A stretch of 48,095 nucleotides of DNA. It comes from Ilyobacter_A sp963668015. GTDB taxonomy: Bacteria; Fusobacteriota; Fusobacteriia; Fusobacteriales; Fusobacteriaceae. The position numbers were made by a program, and so were the translations under genes. Below are positions 17,621 to 26,785 of this stretch, in pieces. The stretch's first letter is position 1, and each line of letters begins with the position of its first letter. Under the pieces are notes generated by a model. The model was not told the origin of the DNA, ran no database searches, and was given only the letters and a program-made list of their open reading frames with translations. The DNA is taken from positions 1-48,095 of the forward strand of contig CAXXCR010000029.1 of the NCBI GenBank assembly GCA_963668015.2, read 5' to 3'.

Positions 17621-19471
17621 TTACTTTCTTCTGCCAAATCTTTTTTCCAGCTCAACATATGGCATCCTCAGTATTATAGGACGTCCGTGCGGGCAGGTAT
17701 ACTTCCCTATAGCGTGAAGTCTTTGTATCAAAAGCTCCATCTCCTCAGTTTTCAACTTCTCGCCGGCTTTAATTGCATTCCTGCAGGACATGGAGATTAT
17801 CACCTTTTCCCTGAAGTCAAGCTGCTTCATCTCTTTGTTTATTTCCGATAGCATGTAAGAGAAAGTGTCCTCCACACTGGATCTGAAGTCGAATACGGGT
17901 ACTGCCCTTATCAGTATCTCGTTTTCACCGAATTCTTCTATTTCAAATCCAAAGTCCATAAATAGGTCGAGGTTCTCTTCAACCAGATTTTTTTCTGAAT
18001 AATCCAGTTCAAATTTCAGAGGTACAAGAAGGTTCTGGCTGTTTACCTTGCGGTTGTAGTAGTTCTCTTTCAGATCTTCATAAAGTATCCTCTCATGCAC
18101 TATATGCTGGTCGTATATCTCTAATCCGTTTTCACTCTCTACAAGTATGTACATGTTGTTCAGCTGACCTATGACCCTGTTGTTTTTCACACTTTCAGTT
18201 TTGTATCCCGCACTTTCCTCAGAAACCTCATCGTGTGACGACACCGAGCTTTCCTCGTAAACTTCATTGTGTACTGGTGTGGTCTCATCTGACGCTTCAC
18301 TGTGCACCCCTTGTGGATCAGGTTTTTCTGTGTTATAAGGAACGAAAGTTTTCTCTTCTTTTAAAAGAGCTTGACTGCTTGTTTTCAGAACCTCATCTTT
18401 AAAATTTTTCTGTTCCCCTTGTTTCTCTTTTATGCTTAAATCCTGAAATTCCTCTACATTAAAAAAATTATTTTCTTTTTCCTCAACTTCCACTAGAGGA
18501 GTGTTTTCCCTGTCGTCCTCGTAGAGCCTTTCTTCAACAGCTCCTCTTATTAAATTATACACCCTATTATTATTGGAAAACTTTATAATTTTCTTGGACG
18601 GATGCACATTTACGTCCATGTCCCCCGGGTCTATTTCCAAAAATATCACAGAGAAAGGATACTTGCCCTTCATAAGTTTTGTATAATACGCGTCAATAAC
18701 AGCCTTTTCTATTATCTTCGACTTTACATACCTGCCGTTTACATAGGTAAATATGTAATCCTTTGATGATTTCAAAAGGTTTCCGTTGCCGATAAAACCG
18801 TTTTGAAACTCCATTAAGTTTTTGAGTGCCGTCCTGCCGAAAAGTTCAAGTATCGTATTCTGTATACCTTTCCCGCTGGTCTTTATAGTCTCTTTGTTGT
18901 CTAGTACAAGCGAGAAACTTATATTGTAATTGGCAAGCGCCTCCTTAAGGACTATGTCCCTAATTTTACTGTGTTCGGTAGCTTTTTTCCTTAAGAACTT
19001 CATCCGAGCGGGTGTGTTGAAGAAAAGATCCTTCACCTCTATTTCTGTACCTATATTCTTGGACAGCTCTTGGCTTTTAACTATTTTCCCGGCGTTTACA
19101 TTTATGCTGTGGCCCAGTTCGTTTTTCTCCGTCCTGCTTGCTATATAAACCCTGGAAACAGAAGCTATGGATGCAAGCGCTTCCCCCCTGAATCCATAGG
19201 TAGTGACCTGAAAAATATCACTTTTGCTTTTTATTTTACTTGTGGCATGCCTTTCTATACACAGATAAAGGTCGTCTCTATCCATACCGCTTCCATTGTC
19301 TACTATCTTTACGTATCTGCCGCTGTTTGCAACGCTCAGCCTTATCATATCCGCACCAGAGTCTATGCTGTTCTCAATTAGCTCTTTTACCATGCTGGCT
19401 GGATTCTCGACAACTTCTCCGGCAGCTATTATATTTGAGACTGATTCATCCAATATATTTATAACTCCCAT
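17621..19471 (-). CDS. mutL: DNA mismatch repair protein MutL
   Basis: GHKL-ATPase that links mismatch recognition to strand incision. N-terminal ATPase: IAAGEVVENPASMVKELIEN, DSGADMIRL, DNGSGM, and GFRGEALASIASVS. Transducer domain: VNVHPSKKIIKF. A non-conserved linker rich in E, S and H spans roughly residues 330-430, and the C-terminal dimerisation domain ends in CPHGRPIILRM. No DQHA(X)2E(X)4E endonuclease motif is obvious; the place where it would be reads YDQHIVHERILYEDL, which keeps DQH and an E, so the nuclease form is plausible. Intact at 616 residues. Confidence 0.97.
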   Translation of the reverse strand: MGVINILDESVSNIIAAGEVVENPASMVKELIENSIDSGADMIRLSVANSGRYVKIVDNGSGMDRDDLYLCIERHATSKIKSKSDIFQVTTYGFRGEALASIASVSRVYIASRTEKNELGHSINVNAGKIVKSQELSKNIGTEIEVKDLFFNTPARMKFLRKKATEHSKIRDIVLKEALANYNISFSLVLDNKETIKTSGKGIQNTILELFGRTALKNLMEFQNGFIGNGNLLKSSKDYIFTYVNGRYVKSKIIEKAVIDAYYTKLMKGKYPFSVIFLEIDPGDMDVNVHPSKKIIKFSNNNRVYNLIRGAVEERLYEDDRENTPLVEVEEKENNFFNVEEFQDLSIKEKQGEQKNFKDEVLKTSSQALLKEEKTFVPYNTEKPDPQGVHSEASDETTPVHNEVYEESSVSSHDEVSEESAGYKTESVKNNRVIGQLNNMYILVESENGLEIYDQHIVHERILYEDLKENYYNRKVNSQNLLVPLKFELDYSEKNLVEENLDLFMDFGFEIEEFGENEILIRAVPVFDFRSSVEDTFSYMLSEINKEMKQLDFREKVIISMSCRNAIKAGEKLKTEEMELLIQRLHAIGKYTCPHGRPIILRMPYVELEKRFGRRK

Positions 19472-19699
19472 TTTAACACCTCAAAAATATTTTTTAATTT
19501 AAGTACCATCTACTTTTATTGCTGCTGGTTTTATACCATATAAAATCTATCTAAAATTACTCCCCATAAAAAAGCAGTTCCTATGATTTCAAGCACTGAA
19601 ATTAAAATATTTTCAAGGCAGGTTTAAAATTAGCGACAACTTAAATTATTTTAATAAAATTATACTATTTTTTACAAATCAATTCAATCATTCTTTTTG

Positions 19700-19728
19700 T
19701 TGAAATTTTTGTCTTAATTACCTATACT
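19700..19728 (+). promoter_or_regulatory. Promoter of the slt gene
   Basis: TTGAAA (19700-19705), a 17-bp spacer, then TATACT (19723-19728). It is immediately upstream of the AGGAGGG ribosome site, so the 5' leader would be only about 15 nt. Confidence 0.7.
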
Positions 19729-19748
19729 AGATATTAGGAGGGATGTAT

Positions 19749-21626
19749 ATGAGAAAGTTAATTTTATTAATTTATACACTAATTTTATCACAGGCGAGTT
19801 TTTCCAATACGGCGGATGAATACAGGATATTTCTTCAGGCGAAATCATACTATGAAAAAAATGATTACAGCCAGGCAACACTTAAATTTGAAAAACTTTT
19901 AAACGAGCACCCTGATTCGAATATTTTTCAAAGCAGGTACGCATATTATTATATGGGGATGACGTATTATGAGCTCGGAGAATATGAAGCTGCTATAAAA
20001 AATTTAAAACTGGCCGATTACGTTCCGTTGGAGTATACGATGCCATCTTCATATTTCAAAAACTACAAGAAAAGCCTCTTTGAATACCAGGTTTGCTACT
20101 ACACCGCTTTGTCATACTTGAAATTAGACGACAAACTGCTTGCGGAACTTTGGCTGAAAAAACTCATAAAAAATTATTTTTCCATAGAACTTATCCCTTT
20201 TGAAAAATCAGCCCTGGAAAAATTGAAGAAATTTGATAACTACTATTCCGATATCATGGAAATAAAGTACGAAGGAAACTTAAGCGTGCTGAAAAATATA
20301 AAAAAACAGGACCTTGCGGACATCGGGGACTTTTTCTTCTCGAAAGGGGAGTACCTGAAGGCTTCTAAGGTTTTCGAAAGGCTGCTGGAGTTTGAAGAAA
20401 CAAAACAAACAAAATTAAAAGTACTGAACTCTTTGACAAGAGCAAAAGAGTACGACTCCGTTATAAAACTCTCAAACGAATATTATCTGGACGACGGCTT
20501 CGACGAATACCTTTATTTTCTGGGAAATGCAACCAGGAGGAAAGGGAGGGTAAAAGACGCCATAAAGGCTCTTTCAAAAGTTAAAGGCGGTAGTTATTAC
20601 ACCAGCTCTAAAATCTTGGAGTCAAGAATGTATTCTATACTGGGAGACGCCGATACATCCATCAAAATTTTGCAAAACTTGGACTCTGTCGAGGCTGAAA
20701 AGCACCTCTTGGAGACTTATTTGAAAAGCAATATGCTCATGGCATTTAAGATAAACGCCATCAACTTTATAAAAAAATATCCTTATTCTGATTATTCAGC
20801 CTACCTTAGGTTTAAAATGTATGAATTATCAAAGAATAAAAATTACCTAAACTGGATACTTAAATACAACAAAAACTCCTACTATTTTGAGTTGGCATCT
20901 AGCATACTGGGAAGAGAATACTCTTATAAAAATTATCCAATACTCTGGAAAAAATCCGTATACAAGACCCAGCTAAAACAGCTGGAAGAAGTTTACAAGC
21001 TTGGAGACCCAGAGCTTACCAAGATTGAGCTAGCATCCCTTGATATACCAAAGGATGAGAAGATTTTACGCAACTACATATTCACCGACTACCTAAAAAA
21101 GCTGGACCTATACCACTTTTCTTTGAGGAGTGCATACAACAGCATATACGCATCTCAAGACTACAGTAACCTGAACGAACTTCTCTACCCTAGGTTTTAC
21201 AAGGATACTGTAGAAAAATACAGTGCTATCTACCATATCAGCCCAGCACTTGCCTACAGTATCATGAGGCAGGAAAGCCTTTTTAATAAAGACGTGGTGT
21301 CCTCTGCCTCGGCTTACGGCCTCATGCAGATAATACTGCCGACCGCCAGAAAATTTAAGCCGCACGTGTCTGTAGAAGAGCTGCTAACCCCGGAAAAAAA
21401 TATTGAAATAGGAATAAAATACCTCAGCGAACTGGTAAAAATGTTCGACGGCAAGATCGACTTGGTGGCAGCGGCCTACAACGGCGGGCCGTCAAATACC
21501 AAAAAATGGAAAAAAGATGAAAAGGGGAACCTAGTAATAGACAGCATCCCTTTTGACGAAACCAGGAATTATGTAAAGAAGGTACTGAACAACTATGAGA
21601 AGTATAGGAGATTTTACGGAGAGTAG
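19749..21626 (+). CDS. slt: Soluble lytic murein transglycosylase with TPR domain
   Basis: Exported enzyme cutting peptidoglycan between MurNAc and GlcNAc. Signal peptide: MRKLILLIYTLILSQASFS. Long helical TPR/superhelix region follows (YYEKNDYSQATLKFEKLLNEHPDS; YYYMGMTYYELGEYEAAIKNL). The C-terminal SLT domain has SIMRQESLF (catalytic Glu), SSASAYGLMQIILPTA and AAAYNGGPSN. I chose the second ATG, 7 nt after AGGAGG; the first ATG abuts that site. Total 625 residues, similar to Slt70. No strong terminator follows apart from the hairpin at 21669. Confidence 0.92.
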   Translation: MRKLILLIYTLILSQASFSNTADEYRIFLQAKSYYEKNDYSQATLKFEKLLNEHPDSNIFQSRYAYYYMGMTYYELGEYEAAIKNLKLADYVPLEYTMPSSYFKNYKKSLFEYQVCYYTALSYLKLDDKLLAELWLKKLIKNYFSIELIPFEKSALEKLKKFDNYYSDIMEIKYEGNLSVLKNIKKQDLADIGDFFFSKGEYLKASKVFERLLEFEETKQTKLKVLNSLTRAKEYDSVIKLSNEYYLDDGFDEYLYFLGNATRRKGRVKDAIKALSKVKGGSYYTSSKILESRMYSILGDADTSIKILQNLDSVEAEKHLLETYLKSNMLMAFKINAINFIKKYPYSDYSAYLRFKMYELSKNKNYLNWILKYNKNSYYFELASSILGREYSYKNYPILWKKSVYKTQLKQLEEVYKLGDPELTKIELASLDIPKDEKILRNYIFTDYLKKLDLYHFSLRSAYNSIYASQDYSNLNELLYPRFYKDTVEKYSAIYHISPALAYSIMRQESLFNKDVVSSASAYGLMQIILPTARKFKPHVSVEELLTPEKNIEIGIKYLSELVKMFDGKIDLVAAAYNGGPSNTKKWKKDEKGNLVIDSIPFDETRNYVKKVLNNYEKYRRFYGE

Positions 21627-21668
21627 TTAAATAGGAAAAAACATAAATTATTAAATGATGACACTAAT

Positions 21669-21707
21669 AGATCTCCTGTAAACGAAAGCTTCGTTTGCAG
21701 GAGATCT
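21669..21707. repeat. 18-bp hairpin after slt
   Basis: AGATCTCCTG-T-AAACGAA faces TTCGTTT-G-CAGGAGATCT with a 3-nt loop; the only non-Watson-Crick position is a single T-G. Flanking AATGAT and ATCATT can extend it. There is no T tract on either strand, so it is an unusual terminator at best and may be a small palindromic repeat. Confidence 0.75.
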
Positions 21708-21767
21708 TAATCATTAAAAGTATCTAAATCTAGTGAATGCTTAATAACAATTGGATGGAGGTAGGGC

Positions 21768-21915
21768 ATGAAAATGAAATTATTTATTCATTGTTTTATG
21801 ATTTTAGCCTTCAAATTTATCTTTATCCATTGTCAGATACCTTATGGTATTTATGATGAACTCGAATAAAACTTTTATACGAACATGCCTCCACTATAAA
21901 AAAATTAACAAAAAA
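21768..21915 (+). pseudogene. Remnant of a nickel superoxide dismutase (SodN-like) gene
   Basis: GGAGG (21757-21761) sits 6 nt before an ATG that opens a 33-codon frame. The frame has a signal-like start (MKMKLFIHCFMILAFKFIFI), then HCQIPYGIYDELE and a stop. Nickel SODs begin their mature chain HC-x-x-PCG-x-YD, with His1, Cys2 and Cys6 binding nickel. Here Cys6 is Tyr (TAT). Shifting one base restores more family-like sequence, RIKLLYEHASTIKK, after which similarity fades by about 21915. A Cys-to-Tyr change, a frameshift and loss of the rest of the domain all point to decay. The remaining 21916-22017 shows only a small AGCCTT/AAGGCT hairpin. Confidence 0.6.
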
Positions 21916-22017
21916 TGGGCATCCAACTATTTTTCGCAGCCTTATAAAGGCTCTCATATATTCTCTATTTCTCTTCATCTTTTGTCTTTTTAGGCGAAAC
22001 AGATATTTATAATATCC

Positions 22018-22392
22018 TTATTCATAAATATACTCCATCTTAAAATTATCAATTTCTTCAAAACCACAATTTTCAAATATTTTTTTTACCTTTTCATCAT
22101 AAAAGGTAACTCTTTGATTTTTCTTTCCTAATATTTTCCCAAAAGGTATCACAAAGTTTTTTATAGCCTCTGTCACTAACCCTTGTCCCCTAAAATTTTC
22201 ATCCAAATATAAATGTAAATCAACACTATCCATATCCAAGATAATCCCTATATGCCCACATTCGTTATGTAGTATATAAAATCGATAACCATCAGCTAAA
22301 AAAAGCTTATATTTATCAGATATATTGACTAAAGTTCCACTAATATTATCTATGCCATATTCCAAATACCATTTCAATTCATCATTTGTCAT
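22018..22392 (-). CDS. GNAT-family N-acetyltransferase
   Basis: Small 124-residue acetyltransferase. The GNAT core is visible: strand YRFYILHNECGHIGIIL, then DLHLYLDENFRGQGLVTEAI with the acetyl-CoA loop (R-G-Q-G-L), then VTFYDEKVKKIFENCGFEEI. The substrate is unknown. AAGGAGCG lies 7 nt before the ATG. It is a solitary minus-strand gene between slt and recJ and has no clear partner, consistent with an accessory gene. Confidence 0.75.
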   Translation of the reverse strand: MTNDELKWYLEYGIDNISGTLVNISDKYKLFLADGYRFYILHNECGHIGIILDMDSVDLHLYLDENFRGQGLVTEAIKNFVIPFGKILGKKNQRVTFYDEKVKKIFENCGFEEIDNFKMEYIYE

Positions 22393-22565
22393 AATTTCTC
22401 GCTCCTTACTTATGATCTCTTCATGAAACTCATTTATGATTTAAAAGTCAAACAATAGTAAGACAATTAAAGTATATAACATTCAATTTATAACTTCAAT
22501 ATAGACTAAGCTTCTGATTACAATTATTATATAAACTTCCTTTTTTATGTTTCATTTCATTATTA

Positions 22566-22594
22566 TTGCCTTTTTTTATTTTTTGATATAAAAT
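22566..22594 (+). promoter_or_regulatory. Candidate recJ promoter
   Basis: TTGCCT (22566-22571), 17 bp, TAAAAT (22589-22594), about 60 bp before the recJ start. The -35 is a moderate match. Confidence 0.4.
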
Positions 22595-22653
22595 AATACT
22601 TATGGCGCATTATCGAAGAATACACTTGCAATTAATTTTAAAAGAGGTGAAAC

Positions 22654-25243
22654 ATGAACAATACCAAATGGATATACAGACCGCATATGGACGTCGAGGA
22701 ACTCAGACACCTTGATTTAGACGGGGACACCCTGAGCATACTCTTAAACAGGGGTGTGGATACAAAGGAAAATATAGAAAAATTTCTAAACCCGAGCCTC
22801 GAAAACATATCAGACCCTTTCTCGCTTTCAGACATCTCCAAAGCTGTTGACAGGATTATCCTTGCCAGTGAAAAAGATGAAAACATCTGGATATACGGAG
22901 ACTACGATGTCGATGGCATAACCTCTACCTCTCTGTGCTATCTGGCGCTAAAAAAGCTGGACATCAACGTAAATTATTATATCCCGTTGAGGGACGAGGG
23001 TTACGGGTTGAACAACGAAGCCCTGACCTACATAAAAGAACAGGGAGGGGACCTTGTCATAACCGTTGACTGCGGCATCTCTTCTATAGAAGAGGTGGAA
23101 CACGCAAATTCAATTGGGCTGGATATGATAATAACCGACCACCACGAGATAAACAACGGTCTCCCCCCTGCACATTCTGTTATAAACCCAAAACGTGACG
23201 ACAACGAGTACCATTTTGAGTATTTGGCAGGTGTAGGTACGGCTTTTATGCTCATCCTTGCTGTCTACACAAAACTGCAGCGTAGAAAACGAGGCATTTG
23301 ACTTTTTGGATATCGTAGCTACAGGAACAGTCGCCGATATCGTGCCGCTTTTAGAAGAAAACCGTATATTTGTAAAACACGGGCTTGAAATGCTAAAAAA
23401 GAGTAAAAACTTGGGCTTGAGAACCCTGGTAAATATAATATTTGACGACCTCCATGAAAAGAAGTTCAACACTTATGATATCGGATTTATAATCGCACCG
23501 GTATTTAATGCCGCCGGGAGGCTGGAAGATGCTAAAAAGGGGGTTAAGCTGCTGCTGTCTGATTCGGAAATAGAAGCCAAACAGATAGCTTGGGAGCTCA
23601 TACAGCAAAACAATGAGAGGAAAGATATACAGGCAGAAATCCTGGAAAAAGTAGAACTCGATATCGAGCAGAATTCACTAGACAGTAAAAATGTAATCGT
23701 ATCCTACTCCAGCGAATTCCACCACGGTATAATAGGTATAGTTGCATCAAAAATAGTTGATAAGTATTATAAACCCACTATAATAATGGAGGTCAAGTTC
23801 GAAGAGGGGATAGCGGTGGCATCTGCTAGAAGTATAGAGAACTTCAATATCATAGAAGCACTAAACTCTATGAAGGAACTTTTTGTAAAATATGGAGGCC
23901 ATGCTGGGGCAGCAGGTTTTTCAATAAAAATAGACAATATCCCTCAATTAATAAAAAGGCTGAATGAATATACGGGTGCAAGGCTGGAAGAAAACGACTT
24001 TAAAAAACCAGTAAAGATTGATAGAGAATTGCCATTTTCACGCGCTTCCTATGATTTCTATAAAAAGTTAGAGAAACTCGAACCTTTTGGCTTTGGCAAT
24101 CCTACACCTGTATTCTGCATGAAAAACGTTAAGAACAACAGAACCAGACTCATTGGTAAGGATAAGACCCACTTAATGTTTGATATACTAAAAGATCAGC
24201 AGGAACTGAAAAATTGTGTTTGGTTTTCAAATGGACACAATCTAAATGAAATGCTTAATTTAGAAGAACTGGATATAGCTTTTAAACTTAAAATGGATAC
24301 CTATAAGGATAGATATATCCCCAAAATATTTATTGAAGACGTTAAGAGTTCTTCTGAAGAGAGGAATGAAGTAAAAGAGATGTTAGACATATATGATACA
24401 AAGTTTCCCCTTGAAACAGTTGCTTACAGTAGAAGAACATTAACCAATACCCAGGATGCAGAACTTAAGTTCAGCGACGAGGTGACGCTTGTGCAAGGTA
24501 GAACTCTTATTGCGTACTTGGATAAGCAGATCTCTCATCTCTTAAAAACTTTAAAGTACTCCCATAACTTTAAATTCAGTGTCAAAATTACTGAAATAAT
24601 AAAAAAGCAGGAGAATTATAATATCCACCTATCCATTGATAAGGATTACTCTTTTGACACTCTTACATATAAAAAGAACGAGATATTTAAAGAAATAAAG
24701 AAATTTTTAATTGATGATTTTGAGTATACAGAACTTCAGAAATCGATTCTCTCGGCTGTTTTCAAAAAAGGGAAAAAGACTATTGCAGTATGTGATGCAA
24801 AACGGGGTATAAATACAGTTCTTATGAATATAGGCATATACGAAAATTTAAATGGGGGGTCCTGTCTTTTGGTGGGTGAAAAACAAGGCAAGCCAGATAT
24901 CTTAAAAAAGTACTTTGAATTTTCAGACAGTTTTAAACCTGGATACAGTTTTTATGTCTTTTACAACAATCTTCCTGTTGAAAATCAAGTAAAAAATATT
25001 GAAAATTGTTTGGTTTTCTCTGAGGAAAACTTAGATATATCTGACTTTATTACTATAAAGGACGGATTCAGAATTCCAAAAAATATTCATATAATAAGCG
25101 AAGAAGAACTAAAAAACAAAAGTATCTTAAATTACCCTGTCTACTCGAAAAAATTGGATAAAAAATCAAGAAAATCAATAATAGATAATTTAGATAAATT
25201 TGAAAAAATATTTGCAACAGATGATATTTTAGCAGTTATATAA
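22654..25243 (+). CDS. recJ: Single-stranded-DNA-specific exonuclease RecJ (one frameshift)
   Basis: 5'-3' exonuclease of recombination and repair. DHH-domain motifs are DYDVDGITS, VDCGISS and TDHHE in the first part; DHHA1 motifs (SYSSEFHHGIIGIVASK, ARSIENFNI, YGGHAGAAGF) follow, then the OB-fold. The first frame runs to 23301 and the second covers 23258-25243; the switch lies near 23272-23285, between AFMLILAVYTK and VENEAFDFLDIVATGT. Joined length is about 863 residues, longer than E. coli RecJ (577) because of a C-terminal extension of about 270 residues, as in many Gram-positive and fusobacterial RecJ proteins. A single indel in otherwise intact sequence suggests an assembly error. Confidence 0.93.
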
Positions 25244-25271
25244 AACTAGGCGGTAAAAACCGCCTAGTTTT
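25242..25271. terminator. Bidirectional terminator after recJ
   Basis: AAAACTAGGCGGT and ACCGCCTAGTTTT form a perfect 13-bp stem with a 4-nt loop, overlapping the recJ stop and followed by TATTATTTTAT. Confidence 0.92.
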
Positions 25272-25320
25272 ATTATTTTATCTAATGTTGCTACCGATAA
25301 TAAAATATTGAATTTCTGTG

Positions 25321-25521
25321 CTAATTTTTTATCTCGATTTCTTTAGTTTCTAAATCACTAATATCATCGTATTCAGCACCGCAATCATTACATACTGCTT
25401 TCCACTCATAAGGAGAACTTATATTCCCGCCTTCTCCGATAGCAATATCACTTCCACCTAAGCCTTCAAACTTTTCACCGACATATTCAAATTGACCTTC
25501 GCAATGAGCCGACCAACTCAA
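25321..25521 (-). CDS. Small zinc-ribbon-like protein, possibly 5'-truncated
   Basis: 66 residues from a TTG with a GGTGGAG site 7 nt upstream. Contains WSAHC near the start and WKAVCNDCGAEYDD near the end. The reading frame stays open upstream of the TTG without an ATG and encodes KICKCGGELYL, i.e. another CxC pair. The whole then looks like a four-cysteine zinc ribbon (CxC ... CxxC). Either the TTG is a true start after loss of the first knuckle, or the original start is gone. Function unknown. Confidence 0.4.
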   Translation of the reverse strand: MSWSAHCEGQFEYVGEKFEGLGGSDIAIGEGGNISSPYEWKAVCNDCGAEYDDISDLETKEIEIKN

Positions 25522-25715
25522 ATATAATTCTCCACCACATTTACAAATCTTTATTTTATGCCAAATTTTATAATAAACTGAACAATTTACTGAATAAAGT
25601 GTGCAATCTAATCGTTAAATATAGATTAATTTCATCTCAAACTTAACTTTTAGTCAATTTAAATAACAACTTTGTTGTTTAATGAAACTTAAAAAATAAG
25701 GGAGGGTATATCTTT

Positions 25716-26321
25716 ATGAAAAAGAAACTTTTACTACTAACTTGTCTAGTAACTTTAGGAGCAACTGCATTCGCAGCTGATTTTGCTCCAAACAAACACT
25801 CGATGAATTTCAAAATGGGAATTACAGATGGTACTATTGATGCAGGAGATCTAGACAGCGATTTCGATGATCAAAATACTTCTGCAAATATCTCTGCCAA
25901 TGTTGAATATATTGCTAGCTCTGCATCAGGTTTAGAGTACGGTGCGGGAATTGGTTTCACAAAATTCGACGCAAACGAAGAAATCATGCTAAGCGTATAT
26001 ACTGGTGATGTAGATTCTTATCCTATTTATGGTCTCGCTAGATACAAATTCAATACAGATTCTGAGTACAAGCCTTATGTCTTTGGAAATCTTGGTTATG
26101 CCTACATCGACGAAGAGTTCTCTGATGGAGGAGATTCTATACAAGTTGACGGAGGACTATATTACGGTGCTGGTGTTGGTATTGAATTTAACGAAAATTT
26201 CTCAACTGAATTCTATTGGAGCAGAACAGAGTTCGAACTAGAAGCTAATTACGATAGCGAAACTTATGATCTAGATGCTGACATGTTCACTCTTGCCTTT
26301 GGTTACAAAATAGATATGTAA
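25716..26321 (+). CDS. Outer-membrane beta-barrel protein
   Basis: 201 residues with a signal peptide MKKKLLLLTCLVTLGATAFA ending before ADFAPNKHS. The mature part has amphipathic strands alternating with acidic loops (MNFKMGITDGTIDAGDLDSD; YPIYGLARYKFNTDSEYKPYVFGNLGYAYI; ENFSTEFYWSRTEFELEA) and ends with an aromatic-rich strand, FTLAFGYKIDM. This is the layout of an 8-stranded OmpA/OmpW-like or opacity-type barrel, common in Fusobacteriota. It is monocistronic, with an AGGGAGG site and a strong terminator, consistent with high expression. Its specific role is not evident. Confidence 0.85.
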   Translation: MKKKLLLLTCLVTLGATAFAADFAPNKHSMNFKMGITDGTIDAGDLDSDFDDQNTSANISANVEYIASSASGLEYGAGIGFTKFDANEEIMLSVYTGDVDSYPIYGLARYKFNTDSEYKPYVFGNLGYAYIDEEFSDGGDSIQVDGGLYYGAGVGIEFNENFSTEFYWSRTEFELEANYDSETYDLDADMFTLAFGYKIDM

Positions 26322-26333
26322 AAGTATATTCAA

Positions 26334-26362
26334 AACCTTCAGCTATGCTGAGGGTTTTTTAT
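26334..26362 (+). terminator. Terminator of the outer-membrane protein gene
   Basis: AACCTTCAGC pairs with GCTGAGGGTT (10 bp, one T-G) around TAT and continues as TTTTATTTT. Confidence 0.9.
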
Positions 26363-26440
26363 TTTCCATCATTCCCAAATAAATTCCTGAATTTATCCAC
26401 TAATTCAGAGGATTAAACCTCTCTAAGTTCCGATAAAATT

Positions 26441-26590
26441 TTAATTTTTACTCTTTTCAATATATTTAGAAAACTGATTTACTTTTGCATATCTCAACTT
26501 TCGATTTTTCTTTACCGCCTTTTCTTTTTCAACTTCTTCTTTATCGTCATACCACTGTATGTAAGCAATTGTATCGCTAGTTACTTTCAT
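26441..26590 (-). CDS. Small basic protein, 49 residues
   Basis: ATG at 26590 with GAGGTG 6 nt upstream opens a 49-codon frame. It begins MKVTSDTIAYIQWYDDKEEV and continues as a strongly charged K/E-rich stretch (EKEKAVKKNRKLRYAKV) ending YIEKSKN. The ribosome site and biased amino-acid content suggest a real gene. I do not recognise it. A mostly helical, charged peptide, possibly nucleic-acid-binding, is all that can be inferred. It is minus strand, just upstream of the candidate plus-strand small RNA. Confidence 0.5.
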   Translation of the reverse strand: MKVTSDTIAYIQWYDDKEEVEKEKAVKKNRKLRYAKVNQFSKYIEKSKN

Positions 26591-26630
26591 ATTTTCACCT
26601 CAACAAATTCTGAATTTGTATGATAGTTTT

Positions 26631-26658
26631 TTGATTTTTTATAAAAAAGTTATATACT
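26631..26658 (+). promoter_or_regulatory. Promoter of the candidate small RNA at 26.7 kb
   Basis: TTGATT (26631-26636), 16 bp, TATACT (26653-26658). No plus-strand gene with a ribosome site follows, only the terminator at 26762-26784. Confidence 0.45.
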
Positions 26659-26664
26659 TCATTC

Positions 26665-26785
26665 GAGAGACTTATTCAGATGACTTTTCTCATTTCAAAA
26701 AAGTTTCCTTAACGTTGCTGATTACACTGATGTTAGGTTCTGATAGGTCTTCTCATTTTTTAGCCATTTATATGGCTTTTTTTAT
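26665..26785 (+). ncRNA. Candidate small RNA of about 120 nt
   Basis: A plus-strand promoter (26631-26658) and an intrinsic terminator (26762-26784) bracket about 120 nt that contains no open frame with a ribosome site. An internal ACTTTT/AAAAGT pairing can form near 26680-26702. The outer-membrane gene upstream already has its own terminator, so this second one needs another transcript. No known RNA family is recognised. Confidence 0.4.
26762..26784 (+). terminator. Orphan plus-strand terminator
   Basis: AGCCAT and ATGGCT form a 6-bp stem with a 4-nt loop, followed by TTTTTTATTT. On the minus strand the tail is A-rich, so it does not serve pepT. Confidence 0.75.

Noticed and set aside
22654..25243. 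Two separate genes, a short DHH protein and a recJ fragment
   Set aside because: The overlapping frames join seamlessly within the RecJ DHH domain; a single indel near 23280 explains them.
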